DNA of 64,000 nt from Bradyrhizobium erythrophlei (lineage in GTDB: Bacteria; Pseudomonadota; Alphaproteobacteria; Rhizobiales; Xanthobacteraceae): assembly GCA_900129675.1 (NCBI GenBank), contig FSRD01000001.1:1353501-1417500 (forward strand). Reading direction: 5' to 3'. Positions 33,455-41,463 of the stretch are shown in pieces. Positions within the stretch are counted from its first letter, which is position 1, and each line of letters starts with the position of its first letter. The position numbers and the translations under genes were made by a program. The notes beneath the pieces are model-generated. The model had not been told where the DNA came from. It was given only the letters and a program-made list of their open reading frames with translations, and made no database searches.

Positions 33455-33766
33455 CTATCTCGACGACATGGCGTCTGCGTAACGCAATCGGCCTTCGGCA
33501 AGGCATTCGTTGACCACCGTCAGCAATGCGACCGGCGTGGACGGTTTGCGCAGGCATCGCGCCGAGCTCGAGAGCCATTCGCAGGAAGTCCGGAGCCGGC
33601 GATTCGAGATTCGCGAAGGCGTATCCCGACATCGCGACCGGCGAATTCTCGGCGCGCGTTCGTGGAATATCCTGATCGACTCGAAGCCGCGCACGTGCGG
33701 CATGAAAATGTCGACAATCGTCAGGTCGAAGATGCTGTTCCCGAGCGCGCGAAGTCCGGTTTCGCC
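33455..33766 (-). pseudogene. Response-regulator pseudogene, truncated and frameshifted
   Basis: Three pieces in two frames reconstruct a receiver domain: FDLTIVDIFMPHVRGFESIR (about 33740-33635), then MSGYAFANLESPAPDFLRMA in another frame (about 33632-33555), then RCLRKPSTPVALLTVVNECL back in the first frame, stop at 33455. The order and wording match the intact receiver at 22401-22829 (DIFMPGMDGFET, PDFLTMAMKLGA, LQKPFKPAELLAAV). The first roughly 35 residues with the acidic pair are missing, and at least two indels break the frame. Confidence 0.75.
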
Positions 33767-33773
33767 CGCCAAA

Positions 33774-34384
33774 AAAATGCCCGCGATATCGCGCCTTCCC
33801 AATCGCCTGTTGCAGGGTCGGCCTACGGCGGAATTCCTGTCATTGCATCCGCGTCTCGAAGCCGTCGAGCTGGCCAATGAAGCTGTTCTGGTCGAAGCCG
33901 GCGCACCGGTACAACAGGTCTACCTGCCCCACAGCGGCGCTGTTGCGATGATCGTCAGCCCTTCGCAAGGGCAGGCGGTGGGGGTTGCGATGGTCGGCCG
34001 CGACAGCGTCGTCGCCGTCTCACGCAGCCCTCGATAGGGGAGTATCATTGACCAATGCAATTGGCCCTGTCCGCGCACGCCCAGCAATCCGCGGCATGCA
34101 ATGCCTACATTCGGTCGAAGTGCGTTTGTCGCGCCTGCTGTTGCGCGCGCGATTTGTGCGACAGCGAAGGGCTGCCGCTGACCCAGGAATTCCTCGCGCA
34201 AATGATCGGCGCGCGGCGTAACGCGGTTTCGATCGTGGCGCATGCATTTCGGCAGGCGGGCATCGTCAACTACGGCCGCGGCCACATCGAAATTACGGAT
34301 ATCGATGGTTTGCCGAAAACCTCTTGCGAATGTTACTGGGCAATCCAGCGGCAATGCGACCGGTTGCTGCCGGCGAGAGCCTGA
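33774..34384 (+). pseudogene. Crp/Fnr-family regulator pseudogene
   Basis: Fragments in several frames reconstruct a relative of the intact gene at 34579-35304. The sensory-domain piece reads LANEAVLVEAGAPVQQVYLP and VGVAMVGRDSVVAV, with a stop near 34035. About 45 residues of the middle are missing, and the frame resumes near 34060 with SAHAQQSAACNA, HSVEVRLSRLLLRARF (other frame), then LTQEFLAQMIGARRNAVSIV and YGRGHIEITDIDGLPKTSCE to the stop at 34382-34384. It was a tandem paralogue and is no longer translatable as one protein. Confidence 0.8.
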
Positions 34385-34578
34385 CGCCTCACGGCTTCGC
34401 GCAATCGAGGGGTCATCGACCATCGAATCCGCGCACTTCGGCAAGCGTCGGACACAAGATGCTGATCGAATGCGTCCATTTGTCGGTTTTTCTTGCCAAC
34501 AACCCGTGCCACACTCATCCTGCAATTCGGAGAGTGCGTTTCAAGTGCCGGCTTTGCCCCTAAGAGCAGGAGACTGCT

Positions 34579-35304
34579 TTGGATACGGCTCCTCGTTCAC
34601 CGAATGGCTTTCTGTCCTCGCTGACCGCGGACGATTTTGAATTGGTCCGCCCTCATCTGCGCACCGTCGATCTGCCCCAGGAGATGGTGCTCGTCGAAGT
34701 AGACGAACTGCTCAAGCGCGCGTATCTGCCGCATCGCGGCGTGATCTCGCTCGTCGTCAAGCTGGCGCGAGGCGAAAACGTGCAGATCGCGATGGTCGGC
34801 CGCGACAGCATCTTCGGATCGTTCTCCGCGCTCGGCGACGCCGTTGCACTGAACAGCGCGGTGGTGCTGGTACCCGGCATGGCTTCGACGATCGATATCG
34901 ATCAGCTTCGGGCGGCCGCCGACCAGAGCCCGACGTTCCGCACGACGCTGGCGCGGCATGGACTGGCGGTCTACGCGCAGATCCAGCAAACCGCCGGCTG
35001 CAACGCCTCGCATACGGTGGAGTCACGGCTGGCACGGTGTCTGTTGCAGACGCGTGATCTATCCGGGAGCGACAAGCTCGTGCTGACCCAGGAATCGATG
35101 GCGCAGATGATCGGCGCGCGACGCAACAGCGTATCGCTGGTGGCCAACACGCTGCAGCAGGCGAATTTCATCCACTACAGCCGCGGGCATATCGAGATCA
35201 CCAATCTGGATGGTCTCGTCAAGACCTCCTGCGAATGCTACGCGACGGTCAAGGCCCAGTACAACAGGCTGCTTCACCCTCAGATACATTGCACGGCCGC
35301 CTGA
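34579..35304 (+). CDS. Crp/Fnr-family transcriptional regulator
   Basis: The 241-residue protein is placed at TTG 34579. An N-terminal cyclic-nucleotide-binding-type beta-roll (about 10-130) is followed by a winged HTH (about 150-230), with LTQESMAQMIGARRNSVSLV as the recognition region and GHIEITNLDGL as the wing. The phosphate-binding residues of true cAMP receptors and Fnr cysteines are not evident, so the signal is unknown. Members of this branch occur in many copies in Bradyrhizobium. The degenerate paralogue directly upstream indicates a former tandem pair. Confidence 0.88.
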   Translation: MDTAPRSPNGFLSSLTADDFELVRPHLRTVDLPQEMVLVEVDELLKRAYLPHRGVISLVVKLARGENVQIAMVGRDSIFGSFSALGDAVALNSAVVLVPGMASTIDIDQLRAAADQSPTFRTTLARHGLAVYAQIQQTAGCNASHTVESRLARCLLQTRDLSGSDKLVLTQESMAQMIGARRNSVSLVANTLQQANFIHYSRGHIEITNLDGLVKTSCECYATVKAQYNRLLHPQIHCTAA

Positions 35305-35601
35305 TCGCTTGCCGCGACCGGGTGACCGGCCTATCGCGGTAGTATTCGTAGGCATCGGCCGGCAATGCCCGCGGTGATTGCGGAAGTTCGTCATTCGCGC
35401 CACGAAAATCTCGCCGTATAATTACTGCCAATCGCGACACTGCGAAGGGTTTATTCGGCCCGGAGTTAACGCGCTGTTCAATGCCCCCTGATAATTGTCA
35501 CGGTGCTGACGGGTGCAGGTTCGAGAACAACAGCGGAGACTTTCGTATGGTACGCGCGATCACCCGTGCTCGGCAATTTGCGAATCGCGCGGAGTTGATA
35601 C

Positions 35602-35978
35602 ATGGCTTTTGACTTGTCGATGCCGATCCTGGTGGTCGATGACTACAGCACCATGATCCGCATCATCCGCAATCTTCTCAAGCAGATCGGATTCGAGAAC
35701 GTCGACGATGCCAGCGACGGCTCGGCGGCGCTCGCCAAGCTGCAGGGCAAGCGATACGGCCTGGTGATCTCCGACTGGAACCGGCTACGACCCTCAAGGA
35801 AGTCCGGGCGAGCCCCGAATTCTCGCAAACGCCTTTCATCATGATCACGGCGGAATCGAAGACCGAAAACGTCATCGCCGCGAAGAAAGCCGGCGTGAAC
35901 AATTACATCGTCAAGCCGTTCAATGCGGCGACGCTGAAGGCCAAGATGGAAGCCGTGTTTCCCGGATCGGCCGAGTAG
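35602..35978 (+). pseudogene. cheY pseudogene with internal deletion
   Basis: From ATG 35602 the frame reads as a classic chemotaxis CheY ([19 protein letters not shown], then GLVISDWN, the phosphoacceptor Asp at residue 60), and then goes out of frame. In another frame the rest continues as [34 protein letters not shown] and a stop TAG at 35976-35978. The expected segment after DWN (normally NMxPMxGxxLL) is missing apart from bases for G-Y-D, consistent with about 14 and 2 bases lost. The intact product would be about 129 residues. The short frame ending at 35844 is unlikely to function. Confidence 0.8.
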
Positions 35979-36040
35979 TACCCGCGCCGGGGCAAACAGC
36001 CGGGGAACTGGCCCTTGTTGAAGCAGAACCGGGACGATGG

Positions 36041-36054
36041 CCGTACTACTACGG
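36041..36054. promoter_or_regulatory. CCGTA-N4-TACGG palindrome upstream of small gene
   Basis: CCGTACTACTACGG has the same 5-bp arms as the palindromes at 28035 and 37225. It lies 65 bases before the start at 36119. Confidence 0.65.
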
Positions 36055-36118
36055 TTGACGACTTTCATCGACCGATAATGTTGAATGGTGATAGTTGCGT
36101 GGACGAAGGAGTAGTCCC

Positions 36119-36364
36119 ATGTTCACGTTTGAAACGAGCGATCAGAAAGTAGTGCGGCGATTCCGCATCGCCCAATTCAACGGCAGGACCGCAACCTTCC
36201 GGTCAGCCGACGCGCCCATCACCGGGCATGTTCGATCGATCGTGGAAAGCAAGTCGAGCATTCCGCCTGCGTGGGTTATCACGATCATCCCGGAAGAGCC
36301 GAAGCCCGGCATCGCCCTGCGGCCTGCGCCTCGCGTTCGCGCATTCGCGGAAGATTATTTCTGA
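36119..36364 (+). CDS. Small conserved hypothetical protein
   Basis: The 81-residue protein is placed at ATG 36119 (MFTFETSDQK), about 10 bases after an AAGGAG ribosome-binding site. An in-frame start eight codons earlier is less likely. It looks like a single all-beta domain (about 10-60, FRIAQFNGRTATFRSAD ... WVITIIPEE) with a Pro-rich tail. I do not recognise the family. The CCGTA-type palindrome upstream and the LuxR-type gene downstream on the other strand suggest membership in the same regulon. Confidence 0.65.
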   Translation: MFTFETSDQKVVRRFRIAQFNGRTATFRSADAPITGHVRSIVESKSSIPPAWVITIIPEEPKPGIALRPAPRVRAFAEDYF

Positions 36365-36469
36365 GTTGCAGAGTTGTCGGCCATCGCCGGCGCTTCCACC
36401 GACAAAGCCTGACGGCGCGGCGTTCGCCTGCGAAGCATCGGCGCTCGGGACAGATTGCTGAAAGAGATC

Positions 36470-37090
36470 TCAGGCCGGCTGCAACAGCGCCTTGCGGACA
36501 AGATCCGCGGTGTTGCGGGCGCCAAGCTTGCGCATGGCTTCGGCGCGATGGCTTTCGAAAGTCCTCGGGCTGATGTTCATCCGCGAGGCGCCTTGCTTGT
36601 TGGAACATCCTTCGCTGATCAGGCTGAGCACCTCGCGCTCGCGCTTGGTCAGCGGCTTGCGGCCGGATTCCGACGAAATCATCACGCCCGGCGCCCGACC
36701 ACCATCCTTGGCGCGGTCAGCTTGACCTTCCGCTCCCTGTTTGCGATCGGAACCAGGGGTTGCCTGAGGATGATTTTCCGAAATCTGCTTCAGCATGGCG
36801 CAGACGAATTCGGTTTGTTGAAACGCGTTCTCGACCACCTGCTGCAGGTAAGTGCGATTGCCCGATGCTTGCGAAAACTGTTGGCTGTGCTGCTTGATCT
36901 CGTTCATGTAGAGCAGCAACGCCGTCAACGGGCCGTTGAGCTGACGCGCGATTTCAGCTCCGGCCTCCTCCATCGCCCGAGCGCGAGCAAGGGACAGCTG
37001 CACGATTTCAAGGTTGTCTTCGAGAGACGTGCTGTTTTCCATCCACTTCGAAAAGTGCGAATCACCGGCGCGATGTTCTTGCTGAGACAT
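36470..37090 (-). CDS. LuxR-type HTH regulator with kinase-like helical N-terminus
   Basis: The 206-residue protein starts at ATG 37090. Residues about 25-110 form helices resembling a histidine-kinase dimerisation region (EEAGAEIARQLNGPLTALLL), but an Asn-Gly stands where a phosphoaccepting His would be. A basic linker follows, then a LuxR/FixJ-type HTH (about 140-200: LTKREREVLSLISEG, SPRTFESHRAEAMRKLGA). The HTH is closely related to that of the FixJ-like regulator at 27321-27956. Two CCGTA-N4-TACGG-type palindromes lie 49 and 135 bases upstream, suggesting autoregulation or cross-regulation. Confidence 0.8.
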   Translation of the reverse strand: MSQQEHRAGDSHFSKWMENSTSLEDNLEIVQLSLARARAMEEAGAEIARQLNGPLTALLLYMNEIKQHSQQFSQASGNRTYLQQVVENAFQQTEFVCAMLKQISENHPQATPGSDRKQGAEGQADRAKDGGRAPGVMISSESGRKPLTKREREVLSLISEGCSNKQGASRMNISPRTFESHRAEAMRKLGARNTADLVRKALLQPA

Positions 37091-37138
37091 ATAAGGTTTT
37101 TATCGGTTCCAGGCTGGTTCGGGGATTAATTTTTCAGG

Positions 37139-37152
37139 CGGTAAGAATACGG
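37139..37152. promoter_or_regulatory. CCGTA-type palindrome, one mismatch
   Basis: CGGTAAGAATACGG keeps nine of the ten arm bases of the CCGTA-N4-TACGG motif. It lies 49 bases upstream of the LuxR-type gene start at 37090. Confidence 0.5.
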
Positions 37153-37224
37153 GGAGCGAATGCAGGAATTTCCGGAAATCAGCAGAAAATTTGCGAAATA
37201 CGATGGCGGCGGGCCAAGCCCCTC

Positions 37225-37238
37225 CCGTAGTTTTACGG
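37225..37238. promoter_or_regulatory. CCGTA-N4-TACGG palindrome upstream of LuxR-type gene
   Basis: CCGTAGTTTTACGG has perfect arms and lies 135 bases upstream of the start at 37090. It is the second such site in front of this gene. Confidence 0.6.
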
Positions 37239-37874
37239 ATCGCAGAAATGCGCAGATCGAGGCGGGTCGGCTCACGATTTCGCAGGGGACTTCATTTGCT
37301 TTCTTAATAGCTGACGTCCGTTTCTTTATGGCTGAGCGGACTTGAGGGAGGCAAACCGCGATGCGGCGCAATGCCTGCCGGCCAATCGATCCCGATTGGC
37401 TCGAACATTATTCGGCGGAAGCCGTGAGCGGTGGTCGAAAATGGCCGCGACGGGTCAGGAGCGCCGCAGCGTCAGAAACTTTTCGAGGAATCGACCCGAA
37501 GTGACAAACCTGAACCACCAATATGCCAGCCGGCGCGTGTTCATCAGTCCCATCCTCGATCCCAAGATGGCCCCGCACGCCGTGATTAGCGCCGAAGCCG
37601 GCGCTCGCCTGTGACATGCTTCACATTCGCTGCAGAAGCGTCGGGCGTTGACACGGGATTGATCGCGCCCCAAGGCACAAACGGCCGCAGCGCCTGCGAA
37701 AAACGCCGCGCCCACGGCCGACAATGCGGTGATGCTCACCGTTTTTGAAGCACGACCAGTCGCGCCCACTCGGCGAACTCAACGCCCAGCTCGAGCGGCC
37801 GGGTTACTACGAGGCCTTCCCACAGAGCGGCAGGCAGGCGCCGAACCGTCAAAAAAATAGTAATGCGCGGCAGA
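37239..37874. other. Gene-poor stretch
   Basis: About 640 bases without a convincing gene. Short open frames on both strands have no recognisable domain. One minus-strand frame (37455-37769) has an Ala-rich hydrophobic start and several cysteines and could be a remnant, but I cannot support it. Confidence 0.5.
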
Positions 37875-38081
37875 TCAGCCGAGCCGGCTGATCTGCTCCT
37901 CGGTCACGACGCGCTCGACGTTCTCGGTCTTGCTCTTGATGCGGTAGCGCGGGCGACCGTCCGCCTCGATCGGCAGACAGGTGACAATGGTGTAGACGCT
38001 TCGCTCCTTGACCGTCGCGCGGCCCTGCGGCCCTTGCAACTGGTGATGAACGTCGTCATTGATCGCGAAATTGTGGGCCAT
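37875..38081 (-). CDS. Small conserved hypothetical protein
   Basis: The 68-residue protein is placed at ATG 38081 (MAHNFAINDD); an ATG 18 codons upstream lacks coding character. It is a compact, charged beta-rich domain (GRATVKERSVYTIVTCLPIE, YRIKSKTENVERVV), a type of small protein seen in many Bradyrhizobium genomes. No function can be assigned. It lies 60 bases downstream of the family 3 glycoside hydrolase gene on the same strand and could be cotranscribed with it. Confidence 0.65.
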   Translation of the reverse strand: MAHNFAINDDVHHQLQGPQGRATVKERSVYTIVTCLPIEADGRPRYRIKSKTENVERVVTEEQISRLG

Positions 38082-38144
38082 CGTCTGTCTTCCGGTTGAA
38101 AAAAGGCTTTTAGTCTCAATGGCCTCGTAAGGCAACAGGCGCGC

Positions 38145-39149
38145 TTAAGCAATTAGAAGCGCCTTTCGCTTCAGCACCCGTTCGATGGACGCTTCTGCGG
38201 CCGAAACACCCCAGGTTCCATCATGCAGGGACCGTTGAATGGACGCCGCGACCCCGGCCATTTCCTGCTCCTGGTCGAGCAGATTGTTCCCGATGCACAG
38301 CATGTCCATGCCGGCTCTCAGCGATCGCAGGCTGGCCTCCCGGGTTCCAAGCGCCTTCTGCAATCCCTGCATCTGCATGTCGTCGGTGATCAGCAGCGTA
38401 TCGGGCAGCCGCTGGCGCAAACGGCCGAGGCCCGCCGGCGACAGCGTCATCGGATGATCGGCGTCCCATTGCCGGACGATGGCGTGGCTGACCAGCACCG
38501 CATCGCCGAACATTTTCGGCGCCAGCGAGTAGAACAGCGCTTCCTGTTCGGGGCGCATCGCGTCCGAAATGTCCATGAACTCCTGATGCGAATCCACCAC
38601 CGCGCCGCCGATGCCGGGAAAATGCTTCAGGCAGAGGCCGATGCCGGCCTCGCGGGCGATTTCGCTCATCAGCAACGCATTGGCTTCGACTTCGCCAATG
38701 TCGGCGGAGAAGGCGCGCTTGATCTTGCCGATGTTGGGATTGTCCGGATTGTAATCGACATCGATCACCGGCGCGAAATCATAGTGGATGCCGAGTTGCC
38801 GCATCTCGGCAAAGCTGGCAGCCAGCGTTTTGCGCTTTTCGGCCGCGGCGAGACGATTGAATTCCCGGGCACTGGGAAGCGGCTTGAATCCAAGGCCCTC
38901 CTTGAGCCGCCGCACCAATCCGCCCTCCTGGTCGATAAACACCAGCGGACCGGAAGGCAGCCGCGATATCTGCTCGCACAGACGGCGTAGCTGTTCGGGC
39001 GATTCGATGTTGTTGTCGTATTGCCGGGTCTGGCAGGAGTAATCGAACAGGATGACGCCGCCGAGACCGTAGCGGGCGGCAAATTGCTTCAGCCATTCCG
39101 GGATGACCTTGCCGAAGAAGCCGAGGATGAAGAGTTCGCCGATGGGCAT
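38145..39149 (-). CDS. Family 3 glycoside hydrolase (beta-N-acetylhexosaminidase, NagZ-like)
   Basis: The 334-residue form starting at ATG 39149 (MPIGELFILGFFG) matches family length; an ATG at 39233 would overlap the preceding gene by 22 bases. The barrel shows IDQEGGLVRRL, the diagnostic KHFPGIGGAVVDSH motif (Lys-His, with the catalytic His-Asp loop of bacterial NagZ) and the late LLITDDMQM carrying the Asp nucleophile. The enzyme would remove N-acetylglucosamine from muropeptides or glycans. It lies 62 bases after the GMC oxidoreductase gene, on the same strand. Confidence 0.85.
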   Translation of the reverse strand: MPIGELFILGFFGKVIPEWLKQFAARYGLGGVILFDYSCQTRQYDNNIESPEQLRRLCEQISRLPSGPLVFIDQEGGLVRRLKEGLGFKPLPSAREFNRLAAAEKRKTLAASFAEMRQLGIHYDFAPVIDVDYNPDNPNIGKIKRAFSADIGEVEANALLMSEIAREAGIGLCLKHFPGIGGAVVDSHQEFMDISDAMRPEQEALFYSLAPKMFGDAVLVSHAIVRQWDADHPMTLSPAGLGRLRQRLPDTLLITDDMQMQGLQKALGTREASLRSLRAGMDMLCIGNNLLDQEQEMAGVAASIQRSLHDGTWGVSAAEASIERVLKRKALLIA

Positions 39150-39211
39150 CTGCTGCTCAGCAATGGAATGCCCTGATGTCGCCGGGCGGAGATCTATCAA
39201 ACCCGATCGCG

Positions 39212-40780
39212 CTAGTTGGTCAGCGTGCTCCATTGCGACGCCATGCGCTCGGCGCCGCGCTGCGACAACGCAAATATCGTGAACGTCGGATTCGAGGCGC
39301 CCGCGGTCGGGAAAATGCTCGGTCCCGCGATCCAGAGATTCGGGATTTCATGGCTTTGGCCAAAACTGTTGACCACGGAGTTGTCGGCCCCCGTCCCCAT
39401 GATGGTGCCGCCCATCAGATGACTGGTCGGCATCGCGCCCCGCGCCGACCACGCCTCCCTGGCGCCGGCCGCCCTGGCCACTTTCAATCCCTCTTCGAGG
39501 TTGGCGTTCCAAAGCGCGACCGCGTCCTCGTCGTAGCTGTGGAACAGCTTTCCAAGCGGCATGCCGAATTCGTCTTTTTCGCCTGTCAGCTCGACGCGAT
39601 TTTCCATCCTCGGCTGTTCCTCGCCGAAGGTCTTGATTCCCGCCAGATGACGCGCCGCCTGCTTCATGTAATCGGCGAGTTCGGGCCCGAACAGATCGGC
39701 GCGGGAAACTGCCAGATCGGTGGTCTTCAGCGCGAAACCGGCGGTGATGAAGGAGCTTCCGAACGCGCCGGGATGGCTGGTCTTGGGATAATGCTCATAG
39801 GACATGTACTGCACGGCAATCGTGCCCATGTGGTTCTGGGTGTCTTCGTCGAACATGCCCCAGGTCGAGGCGACGTGATGCGACATCATGAACTTGCCGA
39901 CCAGGCCGCTTGAATTGCTGAGTCCTTTTGCGTGCTTGTCGGTCGCGGAATTGAGCAGCAGCCGCGGATTTTGCGCCGACCAGGCCGCCAGCACGACGAC
40001 GTTCGCTTCCTGAATCTGCTTGCCGTGCTTGTCGTCGTAATATTCGACGCCGGTGACGCGGGTGCCGGCCTGGTTGGTCAATATACGCGTCACCGTGGAA
40101 AGCGCGCGAACTTCGGCGCCGGCCTTGCGCGCATTGCCGAGATAGGTGATTTGCGGATTGGCCAGCGCGCCGATCGGACAGCCGACATGGCACCAGCCGT
40201 CATACAGGCAGGCGGGCCGCCCATGATACTCCACCGAATTCATGCCGACCGGCGCCGGCACCATGCGGATGCCGGCCGCGTCAAAACCCTTCAGCCAGAT
40301 GTCGCCGTTCCGAAACGTCTTCATCGGCGGCATCGGATAGGCCTCGCCGGCCGGCCGCCATTTCTCTTCCGCCTTGGCATCGCCGGAGACGCCGGTGTCG
40401 CGCGCGACCTTGTCGTAGAACGGCGCGACATCTTCGTAGGCGATCGGCCAGTCGTGGGCCCGGCTGTGCTCGCTCTTGATCCTGAAATCGGTCGGCAGCA
40501 GGCGCGGAAAATTCGCGAAATAGTGCAAGGCCGCGCCGCCGACCCCCCAGCCGCCCTGGGCGGCGTAGGTCATCGGGTTCTTGCCTTCGAGAAGGATGGG
40601 CGCGCCGGCTGGCTTGATGCGCCGCCCCCAGATCTCGGAACTGATGAGATCCGAGAGCTCCCAGTCCGGACCGGATTCCAGCAGCACGACTTTCTTGCCC
40701 GCTTTGGCCAGCACCGATGCATAGACCGAGCCGGACGCGCCGGCGCCAACGATGACGACGTCGACTTTTTCGTTGCTCAT
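39212..40780 (-). CDS. GMC-family FAD oxidoreductase, gluconate 2-dehydrogenase large-subunit type
   Basis: The 522-residue protein is placed at ATG 40780, one base after the small-subunit stop. It opens with the FAD-binding VDVVIVGAGASGSVYASVLA, and has the GWGVGGAALHYFANF and SHLMGGTIMG segments of gluconate/2-keto-gluconate dehydrogenase flavoprotein subunits; the catalytic His-Asn pair of GMC enzymes is expected in the last 60 residues. With the Tat-exported subunit 3 it would oxidise a sugar or polyol in the periplasm. The usual third subunit, a multi-haem cytochrome c, is not encoded here. Confidence 0.85.
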   Translation of the reverse strand: MSNEKVDVVIVGAGASGSVYASVLAKAGKKVVLLESGPDWELSDLISSEIWGRRIKPAGAPILLEGKNPMTYAAQGGWGVGGAALHYFANFPRLLPTDFRIKSEHSRAHDWPIAYEDVAPFYDKVARDTGVSGDAKAEEKWRPAGEAYPMPPMKTFRNGDIWLKGFDAAGIRMVPAPVGMNSVEYHGRPACLYDGWCHVGCPIGALANPQITYLGNARKAGAEVRALSTVTRILTNQAGTRVTGVEYYDDKHGKQIQEANVVVLAAWSAQNPRLLLNSATDKHAKGLSNSSGLVGKFMMSHHVASTWGMFDEDTQNHMGTIAVQYMSYEHYPKTSHPGAFGSSFITAGFALKTTDLAVSRADLFGPELADYMKQAARHLAGIKTFGEEQPRMENRVELTGEKDEFGMPLGKLFHSYDEDAVALWNANLEEGLKVARAAGAREAWSARGAMPTSHLMGGTIMGTGADNSVVNSFGQSHEIPNLWIAGPSIFPTAGASNPTFTIFALSQRGAERMASQWSTLTN

Positions 40781-40781
40781 C

Positions 40782-41354
40782 TCACCACCTCTTCTCGGGT
40801 GGAATATGCGGCATATAGGGAATGCCGAGCGCTTCGTAGCCTTCCATCGTTCCGTAGACGACATCGACCGCGTCGGCGCGCAGCACGGCGTAGACCAGCG
40901 CGCCCGGCCGTCCAGTCCAGCCTTCGACCTTGTTCTGCCGCATCAGATCGACGAAGGCGCGCTGATCGGCCGTCGAAAGCAGCACGAAGTCACGCCCGAA
41001 CATCTTGTTGCTGCCGGCATCGACCGCCACGATCGCAGAGCGATAGAAATCCGCAAACGGCGGACGGAAGTTGAAGATGCGCGCCTGCAGCAGCGATTCG
41101 GTCGGCGGCACCGAGAGTTGCTGATCGATGAAGTGGGCAATGCCGGCCTCGCGGGCGGAAGGCACCAGCGTTTCGCCGAGCGCCTCCAGCGCTTCGCCTT
41201 GATGGCCGTCGAGCAGCCGGAACGGAACGCCGCGGGCCCTTGCCTCCTGGGCCGTCATGATGATTTCGACGCCACCGACCGCAAATGCCAGGGCACCTAT
41301 TGTGGCGCCCACGGTCGCGCCTTTCACGAAGCCGCGCCGGCCAATACCTGCCAT
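40782..41354 (-). CDS. Gluconate 2-dehydrogenase subunit 3-like Tat protein
   Basis: The 190-residue protein is placed at ATG 41354 because the GGAGG ribosome-binding site is 8 bases before it; an ATG two codons earlier is only 2 bases from that site. The N-terminus carries a twin-arginine signal (GRRGFVKG plus hydrophobic stretch to about residue 30), which can export the complex, including the signal-less flavoprotein, through Tat. The body has the subunit-3 pattern: ALGETLVPSAREAG, FRPPFADFYRSA and VYGTMEGYEALG. It is translated together with the flavoprotein. Confidence 0.82.
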   Translation of the reverse strand: MAGIGRRGFVKGATVGATIGALAFAVGGVEIIMTAQEARARGVPFRLLDGHQGEALEALGETLVPSAREAGIAHFIDQQLSVPPTESLLQARIFNFRPPFADFYRSAIVAVDAGSNKMFGRDFVLLSTADQRAFVDLMRQNKVEGWTGRPGALVYAVLRADAVDVVYGTMEGYEALGIPYMPHIPPEKRW

Positions 41355-41463
41355 CGCCATCCCCTCCCGGAGTGATCTTTTTTGTTTTTCGCAAAGGTTG
41401 CAAAACCTTCGCGGCAATACTGGACGGCTGCGGCCCGGAGTCAAGCGATCGATGGCGAAACCA

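Noticed and set aside
37455..37769. Minus-strand 104-codon frame with an Ala-rich hydrophobic segment
   Set aside because: No recognisable domain, no clear ribosome-binding site, and unusual composition; kept only as part of the gene-poor stretch.
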